Below are positions 9,127-18,683 of a stretch of DNA of 52,709 nucleotides, one piece after another. The position numbers and the translations under genes are program-made. This DNA is from JBFGCM01 sp041581135 (GTDB lineage Bacteria > Actinomycetota > Acidimicrobiia > Spongiisociales > UBA5794). The notes beneath the pieces are model-generated. The model did no database searches. It had not been told where the DNA came from and saw nothing but the letters and a program-made list of their open reading frames with translations. The stretch lies in the NCBI GenBank assembly GCA_041581135.1, contig JBFGCM010000014.1, positions 1 to 52,709 of the forward strand, written 5' to 3'. Every line of letters begins with the position of its first letter. Position 1 is the first letter of the stretch.

Positions 9127-9130
<4 letters not shown>
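8966..9130 (-). CDS. Possible small protein (54 aa) coupled to the mutase gene
   Basis: A 54-residue frame starts with an ATG at 9130 that overlaps the TGA of the mutase gene in the same ATGA fashion seen throughout the window. The product begins MSGLIQKIAEAVLVGFLAVAA, an amphipathic to hydrophobic helix, then has a proline- and arginine-rich tail. I do not recognise it. The overlap is the main support, and chance is not excluded. Confidence 0.35.
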
Positions 9131-10762
<1,632 letters not shown>

Positions 10763-10770
<8 letters not shown>

Positions 10771-11041
10771 GATGCGATCCCACTGTGACCGACGCACTGC
10801 AGTTCGGACACACCGCGACGTCGATGTCGCCGACCACGAAACCGAAGCCACAGTCGGGACACGTCGTTCGGTCGTGAGAGGCCGGTGCCTCACCGGCAGT
10901 GTCGGGTGGCATGGCACCGAGGCCGGCGCTCGCCGCCGGATCGCCCACCTGGTTGGCCGCACCGCACGCCGGACACTCGTATCGCCCCGGTCCGGAAACG
11001 TCGAACGGCGTCTGGCAGCGCCCGCAGCGCACCCGCATCAC
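10763..11041 (-). CDS. Zinc-ribbon protein (92 aa)
   Basis: The protein has two CxxC...CxxC zinc ribbons, CGRC/CPAC at the N-terminus (about residues 6-26) and CPDC/CPNC near the C-terminus, joined by a flexible Ala/Pro/Gly linker. It is soluble. Its start, GTG at 11041 (or ATG at 11038), touches the stop of the membrane protein gene upstream, and its stop lies inside the start of the mutase gene, so the three are one operon. A chaperone or regulatory role for the mutase is conceivable but not shown. Confidence 0.8.
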
Positions 11042-11448
11042 TAGCTCACCTCCGGTGGTGACAGTACCGGGTCGCCGACGGCACCGATCGACGCCAGGTA
11101 TTCCGCCTCGAGCTCCATCACACGGCGGATGAAGTCCTTGTCGTAATCGAACCCCTGGTCGTAGAGGTGCGCATGCACGTAGTCGACGGCAGCCGGGCTG
11201 CCGGCAATGGGAGCTGTCGCCGGATCGGTGTCGATGCCCTGCAAGTACAACACCTCCGTCTCCAAGACCCGCTGGAGGTGCACCCGCTCGACACCCTCCA
11301 TACGTCGAGCTGCGTAGTCGACGGCATCGCCGATGCCATACACGGGGTAGCGATCTCGTCGCCGCTGCGCCTCCTGCCAGGCGAACGCAAGAGCGACGGC
11401 GACGAGCAGCGCAAGGAGCACTACGGCAACGATCACGGGCGGCATCAC
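11041..11448 (-). CDS. Membrane-anchored hypothetical protein (135 aa)
   Basis: One N-terminal transmembrane helix (about residues 4-24: PPVIVAVVLLALLVAVALAFAW) is followed by a basic stretch and an acidic, helical soluble domain. The ARRMEGVERVHLQRVLETEVLYLQG segment suggests a helical hairpin. I do not recognise the family. It is the first gene of the mutase operon, sharing one base with the zinc-ribbon gene. Confidence 0.78.
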   Translation of the reverse strand: MMPPVIVAVVLLALLVAVALAFAWQEAQRRRDRYPVYGIGDAVDYAARRMEGVERVHLQRVLETEVLYLQGIDTDPATAPIAGSPAAVDYVHAHLYDQGFDYDKDFIRRVMELEAEYLASIGAVGDPVLSPPEVS

Positions 11449-11584
11449 CTCATGCTACCGGCAGTTCGTTCCTCACCAGACCCGACGCATGGGACCTCCG
11501 GTCGGGTCGTTGGGCCCTAGCCGGGCAGGCTCTCGGCACGCGTAACTGGACTGAACCGGCCGGGAGGTCCAACTGTCATTCGAG

Positions 11585-12166
11585 GTGATGCGGCGTATCT
11601 TCTCGCTGCTCGCCATTGCGTCGACCGCCGCTGTCATCGGCGCCGTGGGCGTGTGGGTGCACGCCAGGGTGCGTAGATCCACCGAACTTCGCGACCGCCT
11701 CGTCGCCGGTCTCGGGGGGAAGGCGGTGTGGTTGGCCTGGGTGGTGGCGCTCGTGGCGACGCTGGGCAGCCTCTACCTCTCGGAGATCGCCCACCTGGAA
11801 CCGTGCCGGCTGTGCTGGTACCAGCGGATAGCGATGTACCCGCTGGTGGTCATCCTCGCCATCGGCGCCGCCCGCGCCGACGCCGCCGTACGCCGCTACG
11901 CCGCCCCGGTGGCCGGCATCGGACTCGGCGTCGCCGTGTACCACTACCTCATCCAGCACTTCCCCGATCTCGAGGCGGGCACGTGCTCGGTGGGCGTCTC
12001 GTGCGCCGCCCCATACATCTGGGAGTTCGGCTTCGTATCGATCCCGTACATGGCTGCGGCCGCCTTCGCCCTGATCCTCGTGCTGCTGGCCGCGTCGGTG
12101 ACCATCCAACCGGCTCCGCCCGGAGTACCTGAACCCGCATCCAACCGAGAAGGAGTTCCCACGTGA
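11585..12166 (+). CDS. DsbB/BdbC-like disulfide oxidoreductase
   Basis: A 193-residue integral membrane protein that would reoxidise a thiol oxidase partner with quinone. The signature EPCRLCWYQR (Cys74, Cys77) follows a transmembrane helix exactly as in BdbC/DsbB, and a second cysteine pair (Cys134, Cys140) lies in the second extracytoplasmic loop. About five membrane helices are visible. The first codon is GTG at 11585 directly followed by an ATG; either may start. Its stop overlaps the next gene's GTG, a thioredoxin-fold protein, so the pair likely forms a redox relay for exported proteins. Confidence 0.9.
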   Translation: MMRRIFSLLAIASTAAVIGAVGVWVHARVRRSTELRDRLVAGLGGKAVWLAWVVALVATLGSLYLSEIAHLEPCRLCWYQRIAMYPLVVILAIGAARADAAVRRYAAPVAGIGLGVAVYHYLIQHFPDLEAGTCSVGVSCAAPYIWEFGFVSIPYMAAAAFALILVLLAASVTIQPAPPGVPEPASNREGVPT

Positions 12167-12753
12167 AGCGAAAGATCCCGGTGCTGCCGATCGCCTTCGG
12201 AGTCGTCGCCATCATCCTCGTCGCCGCCGTGCTGTTCGCACCATCCGGCACCGACTACTTCGGGTCTCCTGACGTTGCCGGCGAGACGCTGCCAACCCTT
12301 CAGGGCGGAGGTACGGACCCGGCCGTGGGGATCGCAGCACCCAATGTCGTTGGTGCCGACTTCGCCGGCGACGAGGTGGCGATTCCCTCTCCGGGCAAGG
12401 GCACGGTGCTGCTGTTCCTGGCCCACTGGTGCCCCCACTGCCAGGCCGAGGTACCCGAGGTGCAGGCATGGGTGAACAGCGCCATCCTGCCCGAGGACGT
12501 CGAGCTGGTGGGGGTCGTCACCGGGACCAATTCGGGGCGCGACAACTACCCGCCCGACGAGTGGTTGGAGAGGGAGGGCTGGTCATCCCGGCTCATTCTC
12601 GACGATGCCGACGGCACCATCGGCGCTGCCTACGGCCTCACGAGCTACCCCTATTGGGTGTTCATCGACGCGGACGGCACGATCATCGGTCGAGCCGGAG
12701 GCGGCATCGACGTCGCCACCTTCCAGCAGGCGGTGGGCGTGCTGGCGAGCTGA
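12163..12753 (+). CDS. Membrane-anchored thioredoxin-fold protein (TlpA/BdbD-like)
   Basis: An N-terminal membrane anchor (residues 7-26) is followed by a thioredoxin fold with the active site WCPHC (Cys90, Cys93) and the cis-Pro segment SYPYWVF. A CPHC dithiol is typical of oxidising DsbA-like proteins, whereas TlpA/ResA-like reductases more often have other central residues. With the BdbC-like gene upstream this suggests oxidative folding outside the membrane. The GTG at 12163 overlaps the previous stop and has a good Shine-Dalgarno AAGGAG at 12150-12155. Confidence 0.88.
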   Translation: MKRKIPVLPIAFGVVAIILVAAVLFAPSGTDYFGSPDVAGETLPTLQGGGTDPAVGIAAPNVVGADFAGDEVAIPSPGKGTVLLFLAHWCPHCQAEVPEVQAWVNSAILPEDVELVGVVTGTNSGRDNYPPDEWLEREGWSSRLILDDADGTIGAAYGLTSYPYWVFIDADGTIIGRAGGGIDVATFQQAVGVLAS

Positions 12754-12760
12754 GCGGCGA

Positions 12761-13888
12761 TCAGAGCCCGAGTTGGTCGGCAAGTCGGGCGCGGTGGTGG
12801 GCCGAATCGCCGAAGAGCAGCTGTGAGGACTTGGCGCGCTTGAAATACAGGTGCGCATCGTGTTCCCAGGTGAACCCGATGCCTCCGTGCACCTGGATGT
12901 TCTCCCCGGCGACCCACAGGTACGCATCGGAGCAGTAGCTCTTGGCCAGCGGAGCCGCCACCAGCAGCTCCTCCGGGTCCTCGTCGGCGGCGCGGCCGGC
13001 GTGATAGGCCGCACTCTTGGCGGACTCCACGCGCATCAGCATGTCGGCGCAGCGGTGCTTGATGGCCTGGAACGACCCGATCGACCGGCCGAACTGCTTC
13101 CGCACCTTTGCGAATTCGACCGCCATCTCGAGGCAGCGTGCCGCCCCGCCCACTTGCTCGTTCGCCAGCGACACGACAGCCAGCCGCAGGACCCGCTCCA
13201 GCATCGCCTCGCCGGCACCGTCCTCGCCCAGGAGCGAGCCTTCGGGCACCCGCACCGACTCGAACGACAGTCGTGCCTGCTTGCGAGTCATGTCCATGGT
13301 CTCGAGCCGCTCGGTGACGAGACCGGCGGCGCCGGCATCGACGAGGAACAGCGAGACTCCGGCATCCGTCCGCGCCGCCACGACGAGCTGATCGGCGACG
13401 TGGCCGTCGATGACGAACGACTTCTCCCCATCGAGCACGAACTCGCCGCCATCCCGCTTGGCGGTCATTGCGATGCCACCCGCGTCCCAGCTCCCGTCCG
13501 CCTCCGCATGTGCCAGCGCCAGCTTGACCTCGCCGGACGCAACGCCCGGCAATACGGCCGCCTTCTGCTCCTCGGTGCCTGCCTCCAGCAACGCGTTGGC
13601 TCCCAGCGCCACCGTGGCGAACAGCGGCGCCGGCACCAACGAGCGGCCCAGCTCTTCGAAGACGATGTTCAGCTCGACGTGGCCGAAGCCGAACCCGCCG
13701 TACTCCTCGGGGATGTGCATGGCCGGCCACCCCATCTCGGCCATCTCCGCCCACAGCGCCTCGTCGAAGCCGGTATCGGTCTCCATCAGCGCACGGACCG
13801 TCTCCGACGGTGCTTTCGCTTCCAAGAAGCTGCGAGCGGTGTCGCGCAGCATCTGCTGCTCTTCGGTGAAGGACAGGGAGAACGACAT
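12761..13888 (-). CDS. Acyl-CoA dehydrogenase (FadE-like)
   Basis: A 375-residue flavoprotein of the acyl-CoA dehydrogenase family. It has the N-terminal helical domain (FTEEQQMLRDTARSFL), the middle beta domain and the C-terminal helical domain with FGRSIGSFQAIKHRCADM and VHGGIGFTWEHDAHLY, where the Glu of TWEH is in the position of the catalytic base. The layout resembles the actinobacterial FadE group acting on branched, CoA-activated or steroid-derived acids; the substrate is not determinable. The ATG at 13888 gives the normal N-terminus. The gene is convergent with, and 8 bases from, the thioredoxin-fold gene. Confidence 0.92.
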   Translation of the reverse strand: MSFSLSFTEEQQMLRDTARSFLEAKAPSETVRALMETDTGFDEALWAEMAEMGWPAMHIPEEYGGFGFGHVELNIVFEELGRSLVPAPLFATVALGANALLEAGTEEQKAAVLPGVASGEVKLALAHAEADGSWDAGGIAMTAKRDGGEFVLDGEKSFVIDGHVADQLVVAARTDAGVSLFLVDAGAAGLVTERLETMDMTRKQARLSFESVRVPEGSLLGEDGAGEAMLERVLRLAVVSLANEQVGGAARCLEMAVEFAKVRKQFGRSIGSFQAIKHRCADMLMRVESAKSAAYHAGRAADEDPEELLVAAPLAKSYCSDAYLWVAGENIQVHGGIGFTWEHDAHLYFKRAKSSQLLFGDSAHHRARLADQLGL

Positions 13889-13974
13889 CGGCGCATTGTG
13901 GCACGCCGCCGACGCCGGCGTCGCCACTGGGCCGCGGCGTCGGCAGCGCTCGGAGCCTGCCCACGGCACACGAA

Positions 13975-13980
13975 TATACT
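13975..13980 (+). promoter_or_regulatory. Candidate -10 box TATACT
   Basis: TATACT, one mismatch from TATAAT, stands out in very GC-rich surroundings 23 nt before the proposed CTG start at 14004 and upstream of a strong Shine-Dalgarno (AGGAGG, 13994-13999). Confidence 0.45.
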
Positions 13981-14003
13981 TCCGCCCAGAGCAAGGAGGG
14001 CCC

Positions 14004-15449
14004 CTGACCGCCGCCCCCGCCGATCGCCACACCCCGGGAACGAGCAAGGTCATCGCCGCGTACGAGCTCCTTGCCCGTCCCGAAGGTGCGCTCCCACCCG
14101 ACACCACCACCGAGCTGGTCCGCGGTGCACTGGGAGAGGCCGTGTCCGGCACTGCCGGCCACGTGGTGATCGCCGGTTTCGACGACACCGCCGCCGCCCT
14201 GAGCGCCGGCTGGCGACTCGACTCAGCGGCCCGCAAGCACAACGTGACGATCCGGTTCGCCGTGGTCCCCTACGGCGCCGGCACCCCGGATGCGGCCATC
14301 GAGCTCCTCGGCCTGGCTCGGCCCGGCGACGCCGTCGTCGCGGCGTCGTTGCGACCGGTGGCGCCGGACCCCGGCAACGACTACTTCGCCATCCGTGCCC
14401 TCGACGGCAGCGGAGGCCTGGATGCGTATCGCGTGATGCAGCACGGTGCCCGTTGGCACGCGGCCGTTGCGCCGACCACCGGGCTCGTGGGACTCGCCGT
14501 CACCCAACCGGCGCTGGGGACCATCTTCGAGGAGGAGCTCGAAGGTCCTCCCCTGCCGTCTCTCCTTCAGCCAGGAGGTGCCGAAGCCGGGATCAGTATC
14601 TTTGCGTTCTCGCCGGATCAGGACGCGATGGCACAGAACGCGCTCGCCAAGTTCGACGCCTACGACATGCCGATTCCCGACGATTACCCGCTTCGCATCT
14701 ACTTCCACGAGCCCCGTGACTATGAGAGTTGCGGCGGCCACGCCGCATTGGCGACCCACGGCGCCGACTTCGAGCAGATCGACATCTGCACCAGCGGAGA
14801 GTTCGCCCTGCTGCACGAGCTCTCCCACGTGTGGGCCAACTTCGAGATGGACGACGGCGAACGCGCCGAGTTCATTGAGCTACGCGACCTGGAGGTGTGG
14901 CAGGGTGCCCCGGAGTGGTCGGCCAACGCCAGCGAGCACTCGGCGTCGATCATCGCCTGGGGCCTGGGCGACACCGAGGTGATTCCCACCATGATCCCCG
15001 ACCACACCCGGGCCGAGTTGGAGCACGCCTTCGCGTTCCTCACCGACAACCAGACCCCGGTGTTCCTCCTCCCCGACGAACCGATCGCTCCCGATGCCGC
15101 TGACGAGGACGAGGACGACGACCCGCTCAATGTGAGAGTGACGAGCCCGAGCGGGATACCGATCCCCACCCCGCAAGAGGTCGGCACGACGGCTTCGGCG
15201 GCAGATGCCGGCGACCTGACGGCGGATTCGGCGCGTGACCTGCTGCTTCCCGAGGACGACCTGGCCGCCATCGCCGGCGATGCCATGGAAGAGGAGGCCA
15301 TCGAAGACGAAGTGGTCGCCCCGCCCTTCGACCCGGGGGCGCCCGATGCCCTGGATGACGACGAGCTGGATCCGGCCGACCGGGCGCTGATCGGCGCCAC
15401 GGGCGACGACGACTTGGATCCACTCGACGACGTCGACGAGGACGCCTGA
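14004..15449 (+). CDS. HExxH metallopeptidase-like protein with acidic tail (CTG start)
   Basis: I do not recognise the family. About residues 15-190 form an alpha/beta domain without known motif. Residues 271-275 are HELSH, a canonical zinc-peptidase HExxH helix, and Glu311 in SEHSASIIAW is a plausible third ligand as in gluzincins. After residue 360 the protein turns into a strongly acidic tail of about 120 residues (EDEDDDP, DDDELDPADR, DDDLDPLDDVDEDA). There is no signal peptide or membrane helix, so it is cytoplasmic. No ATG, GTG or TTG lies in frame near the domain start; a CTG at 14004, 4 nt after AGGAGG and downstream of TATACT, is the best start (481 aa). It converges on the dynamin pair, 10 bases away. 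Confidence 0.72.
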   Translation: MTAAPADRHTPGTSKVIAAYELLARPEGALPPDTTTELVRGALGEAVSGTAGHVVIAGFDDTAAALSAGWRLDSAARKHNVTIRFAVVPYGAGTPDAAIELLGLARPGDAVVAASLRPVAPDPGNDYFAIRALDGSGGLDAYRVMQHGARWHAAVAPTTGLVGLAVTQPALGTIFEEELEGPPLPSLLQPGGAEAGISIFAFSPDQDAMAQNALAKFDAYDMPIPDDYPLRIYFHEPRDYESCGGHAALATHGADFEQIDICTSGEFALLHELSHVWANFEMDDGERAEFIELRDLEVWQGAPEWSANASEHSASIIAWGLGDTEVIPTMIPDHTRAELEHAFAFLTDNQTPVFLLPDEPIAPDAADEDEDDDPLNVRVTSPSGIPIPTPQEVGTTASAADAGDLTADSARDLLLPEDDLAAIAGDAMEEEAIEDEVVAPPFDPGAPDALDDDELDPADRALIGATGDDDLDPLDDVDEDA

Positions 15450-15459
15450 CGAACCCGGT

Positions 15460-16821
15460 TCACTCCAGCCGGCTGAGCCTGACCTCGTAGAGCCTGGCGA
15501 CGAGCTCTCTCGCCTCGGCGGTGGCCGGTATCCCCCGGGGATCGGCGGCCGCCGTCCGCCATCGCTCGACGGCCGCAACCAGCCGATCTCGATCTCTCTC
15601 GTCGGCGGCGAGGTCGGCGGCAATGGCCACCGCTTCTCTCACCTCCTCGTCGTTCAGCTCGGCCTCACCCCCGAACACCAGGGCCTCGAGACGGATCGCC
15701 ACCAACTCCGGAGCACTGACCTCGGCGGCCTCCAGGCTCCGCAGCACATCGGCGCCGGTCGGCGACGAGGCGGCGAGCGACTGCAGTCGACGCAATGCGG
15801 CACGGGCCCGCAGCGCGTCGGCGCGCCCCGCCACGTGCCGGTCGATGGTCGACCGGAGCCGCTCGATACCGGAGAGGTCCGCACAGTGGTCGGCCAGGTC
15901 GGCGCCGCTATGCACACGACCGGCCGTGATGGCTTCCACCGCCCTCCGCACCCCGAACATGCCGAGCCGGCGGAGCAACCCGGTGGCGGCCTCCGAGACA
16001 CCGGCAAACCGATCCACTGAGACGGTGAGTTCCTCGACATCGGCCCTGGCCGCGAGTTCGGCCAGCTCGTGGTACTCGGCCTCGGTGAGAAGTGCGGCGG
16101 CTTCGGCGAGTATCCCAGACACCGGGACCACTGCGGCGCACAACGCCGCGATCCGGGGCTCGGCCTCGTAACGGCCGGCCATGGCATCGGCTCGAGCCAT
16201 GGCATCTGGCGCCGACCCCGCCACCTCGTCGGCGCGGGACAGCACCGCGACGGCATTCACGCGGCTTCCGAACGCTCCGGTGGCGAAGGACTCCAGGAAG
16301 TCGGCATCGCTGGCATGGAGCCGGCGCATGAGGACGATGGCAGCGTCGACCGCCTCTTCACCCTCGAGCATCTCCGCCGTCCGGTCATCCTGATCGATGA
16401 TGATCGAATCCAGGCCCGGGGTGTCGATCAACGTCATGTGGCGCAGACCCGTCGCCGGCCAGCCGACCTCGATGCGGACGACGTCTTCATCGACCGCGTC
16501 GTCGATGGTGAGGCCGCCGTCCCTGTGGAAGCCGACGTCGCGTCGCATTCCATCCTCGGTCACTGCCTCGACCCGATAGCGGTCGTCGTAGGAGTAGGTG
16601 GTGACGAATTGCGTCGCTTCTTCCGCCGCGGTTGCCGCCAGTCGTTCACGGACCAGGGCGTTGAGCAGCGTCGACTTGCCGGACTTGGCCGGCCCGAGCA
16701 ACGCCACACGCACCGGACCCTGCAGACGGCTACGCAGGCGGGTCACTTCGCCTGCCAGACTCGAGTCGGCGGCCGCCAGCTGCTCGGCGAGCCCAGCGAC
16801 GACCTCGGCGAAACCACTCAT
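15460..16821 (-). CDS. Dynamin-like GTPase (IniC-like)
   Basis: A 453-residue GTPase with G1 GPAKSGKS (43-50), a switch region with TTYSYDD, G3 DTPGLDS (133-139) and a G4-like SRAD (195-198). After residue 230 it is almost wholly alpha-helical, as in the stalk of bacterial dynamins. It lacks an obvious membrane helix, unlike its partner. Bacterial dynamins often occur as unequal tandem pairs, and this order and size match mycobacterial IniA/IniC. Its ATG overlaps the stop of the larger dynamin by 4 bases, so the two are made together and probably form a hetero-oligomer acting on membranes. Confidence 0.85.
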   Translation of the reverse strand: MSGFAEVVAGLAEQLAAADSSLAGEVTRLRSRLQGPVRVALLGPAKSGKSTLLNALVRERLAATAAEEATQFVTTYSYDDRYRVEAVTEDGMRRDVGFHRDGGLTIDDAVDEDVVRIEVGWPATGLRHMTLIDTPGLDSIIIDQDDRTAEMLEGEEAVDAAIVLMRRLHASDADFLESFATGAFGSRVNAVAVLSRADEVAGSAPDAMARADAMAGRYEAEPRIAALCAAVVPVSGILAEAAALLTEAEYHELAELAARADVEELTVSVDRFAGVSEAATGLLRRLGMFGVRRAVEAITAGRVHSGADLADHCADLSGIERLRSTIDRHVAGRADALRARAALRRLQSLAASSPTGADVLRSLEAAEVSAPELVAIRLEALVFGGEAELNDEEVREAVAIAADLAADERDRDRLVAAVERWRTAAADPRGIPATAEARELVARLYEVRLSRLE

Positions 16822-18575
16822 CGCAGCTCCACGGGCAGACTGCGCAACGATGCCAAATCGTGCTCGAGCAGCTCGCGGCGCTGGTCGCGCTCCTTCCGTG
16901 CCGCACCCTCCATCTGCCGAGCTGCGCGGTAAGCGGCCTCGGCAGCCGCCACCGCACGCTCGCTTTGAGTGGTGTAGTACGCCGACAGCTCGCGGCTCAG
17001 CTCACGCAACAGCCGGCGCACCCTGGCCGACAGCTCGAAATCCGCTGCATCGAGCGTCTGGTGAACGACCCGGACCGCCACCTGCCGGCGCTGGTCCCGG
17101 GCCCGTCCGCTCACCTCGCGGTACTGACGCGTCCCGAAAGCCACGCCGACCCCGACGGACACGGGCAGAGCGGCCGGTATCGCCACCAGGTTGGCGAACA
17201 TGCCCAGCAGGAGCATGCCACCGTACGAACCGCGCAACGTGTCGATGGCGGTGGCCACCTTCCTCCTCTGCCGCATGCCGGGGTCGTCCGGAATCGTCCG
17301 GATCAGCGCCTCGGCCTCGCCTACGTCCCAGGTCGCCTCCAACGCGGGCGGATCCACCCGCAACATCCCGGCCGCAGTGAGCGACGCCTGCCCGGTTCGC
17401 TCCTCGAACGTGGCGGAGAGCTCGCCGACCAGCTCGGCGACCTCCCGGTGGATCTGGGCGGCGAGGTCGGGCCAGGTCTCGGCCGGATCCGTCCCCGCGA
17501 TGAGCTGCTCCAGACGCCGGCGGGCGGCACGGATGCCCGTCCCTCGGGCATGGTCCAGATCTCCGGCGATGGATTGAAAGTCACGGCCGAGCTCGCCGGC
17601 CCATCGTCCCCCGGCGGTGCGGGCCTCACGGAGCGTCTCTTCCGCCTGGCGCACCGCAGCGGCAGGATCGCCGCCCAGCGCGGCGAGTTCGGCCTCGAGC
17701 GCATCGGCCAGGGCGTTGGCCGAGGTCCTCACGTCCTGCTGCTCGCGGCGCCACCTCCACTGCTTGCCCCGCTCGCTCAGCTCGTCGACGACGTACCGGC
17801 GGAGCTCATCGACCCCGGACTCCGCCACAACGCTTGCATCGCCGACCGTGGCGTGCGCCAGCTGCGGCGCCACCGGAAAGATCCGCATGGAGAGACGTGC
17901 CGCCGCCAGGTGCGACGCGTCGCGATCGCGCACCGCCCGCCACCCCACTGTGGTGTCGGTCTTGGTGAGCGCGACGCACACGATGGGACACAGGTCCACC
18001 GCCTGCTCGAGGAACGCCAGCGCGGTGGCCCCGAGCTCGGCTCCGGCGTCCTTGACGAAGATCACGCCATCGGCGAGCGGCAGGAAGGCAAGGGCGGCGG
18101 CGGCGCGAGCCGGAGTGAGGGCACCGATGCCGGGCGTGTCGACCAGGGCGATATCGGGCCCCAGCGCGGAGTCGGCCACGGCCACCTCGATCCGCTCGAT
18201 CCTCTGCGGAGCCTCCGCACCCGACAGTGCCAGACGCGGCAGCTCGTCGGCTGACACATCGGCGCGTCCCGGACGACCGTCGGCGTCGCTCGTCACCACC
18301 GTGACCCGCCCCCGCTCGGCGCCATACAGCACGATGAGCACCGCAGTCGCCTCGTAGTCGTCGGTGGGGCAGACGGCAGCGCCGACGAGCGCGTTGATCA
18401 GACTGCTCTTGCCCTGCTTGTAGTCGCCTACCACCGCCACGACGGCTCGACGACGCCCGGCGCGGGCCCCGGCGGCAGTGAGCCGTTCCACCAGGTCATC
18501 ACGTCCATGGCGGCGCGCCACCTGGAGCACGGTGTCGAGCGGGTTCTCTGTCGAGGCGTCGTCACGCATTCCCAC
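16818..18575 (-). CDS. Dynamin-like GTPase with membrane paddle (IniA-like)
   Basis: A 585-residue dynamin family protein with G1 GDYKQGKS (50-57), a Thr in the switch I region, G3 DTPGIGA (146-152) and G4 TKTD (204-207). Long helical segments follow (coiled-coil heptads about 270-400). A hydrophobic paddle at 453-480 (GGMLLLGMFANLVAIPAAL and on) would insert in the membrane, and the last 100 residues are again helical and basic. The start is GTG at 18575 with an ATG two codons later and a GGAG upstream. It is transcribed divergently from the Hsp70-like gene. Confidence 0.86.
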   Translation of the reverse strand: MGMRDDASTENPLDTVLQVARRHGRDDLVERLTAAGARAGRRRAVVAVVGDYKQGKSSLINALVGAAVCPTDDYEATAVLIVLYGAERGRVTVVTSDADGRPGRADVSADELPRLALSGAEAPQRIERIEVAVADSALGPDIALVDTPGIGALTPARAAAALAFLPLADGVIFVKDAGAELGATALAFLEQAVDLCPIVCVALTKTDTTVGWRAVRDRDASHLAAARLSMRIFPVAPQLAHATVGDASVVAESGVDELRRYVVDELSERGKQWRWRREQQDVRTSANALADALEAELAALGGDPAAAVRQAEETLREARTAGGRWAGELGRDFQSIAGDLDHARGTGIRAARRRLEQLIAGTDPAETWPDLAAQIHREVAELVGELSATFEERTGQASLTAAGMLRVDPPALEATWDVGEAEALIRTIPDDPGMRQRRKVATAIDTLRGSYGGMLLLGMFANLVAIPAALPVSVGVGVAFGTRQYREVSGRARDQRRQVAVRVVHQTLDAADFELSARVRRLLRELSRELSAYYTTQSERAVAAAEAAYRAARQMEGAARKERDQRRELLEHDLASLRSLPVELR

Positions 18576-18683
18576 GCGCTCCAGTCAACTCGGTCTGGCC
18601 CACCCTACGGGTGACTTCCGGCTCGCCTCGGCCGGAACGCGCCTGGGTACAGTGCACCGCACCAACCAACCGGTGGAGGTGAG
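18576..18683. promoter_or_regulatory. Divergent promoter region, dynamins / Hsp70-like
   Basis: This 108-bp space holds two outward -10 candidates: TAGGGT on the minus strand (18607-18602) about 27 nt before the dynamin start, and TACAGT on the plus strand (18648-18653) about 30 nt before the Hsp70-like GTG. The plus-strand gene has a strong GGAGG at 18675-18679. Sharing a short divergent region suggests common control of the two halves of the cluster. Confidence 0.45.

Noticed and set aside
13410..14003. N-terminal extension of the HELSH protein to an upstream ATG
   Set aside because: The extension lies antisense to the acyl-CoA dehydrogenase gene and upstream of the TATACT and AGGAGG signals, so a start at 14004 is preferred.
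16860..18254. 464-codon open frame antisense to the larger dynamin
   Set aside because: No motif or start signal; the minus-strand dynamin has all GTPase motifs.
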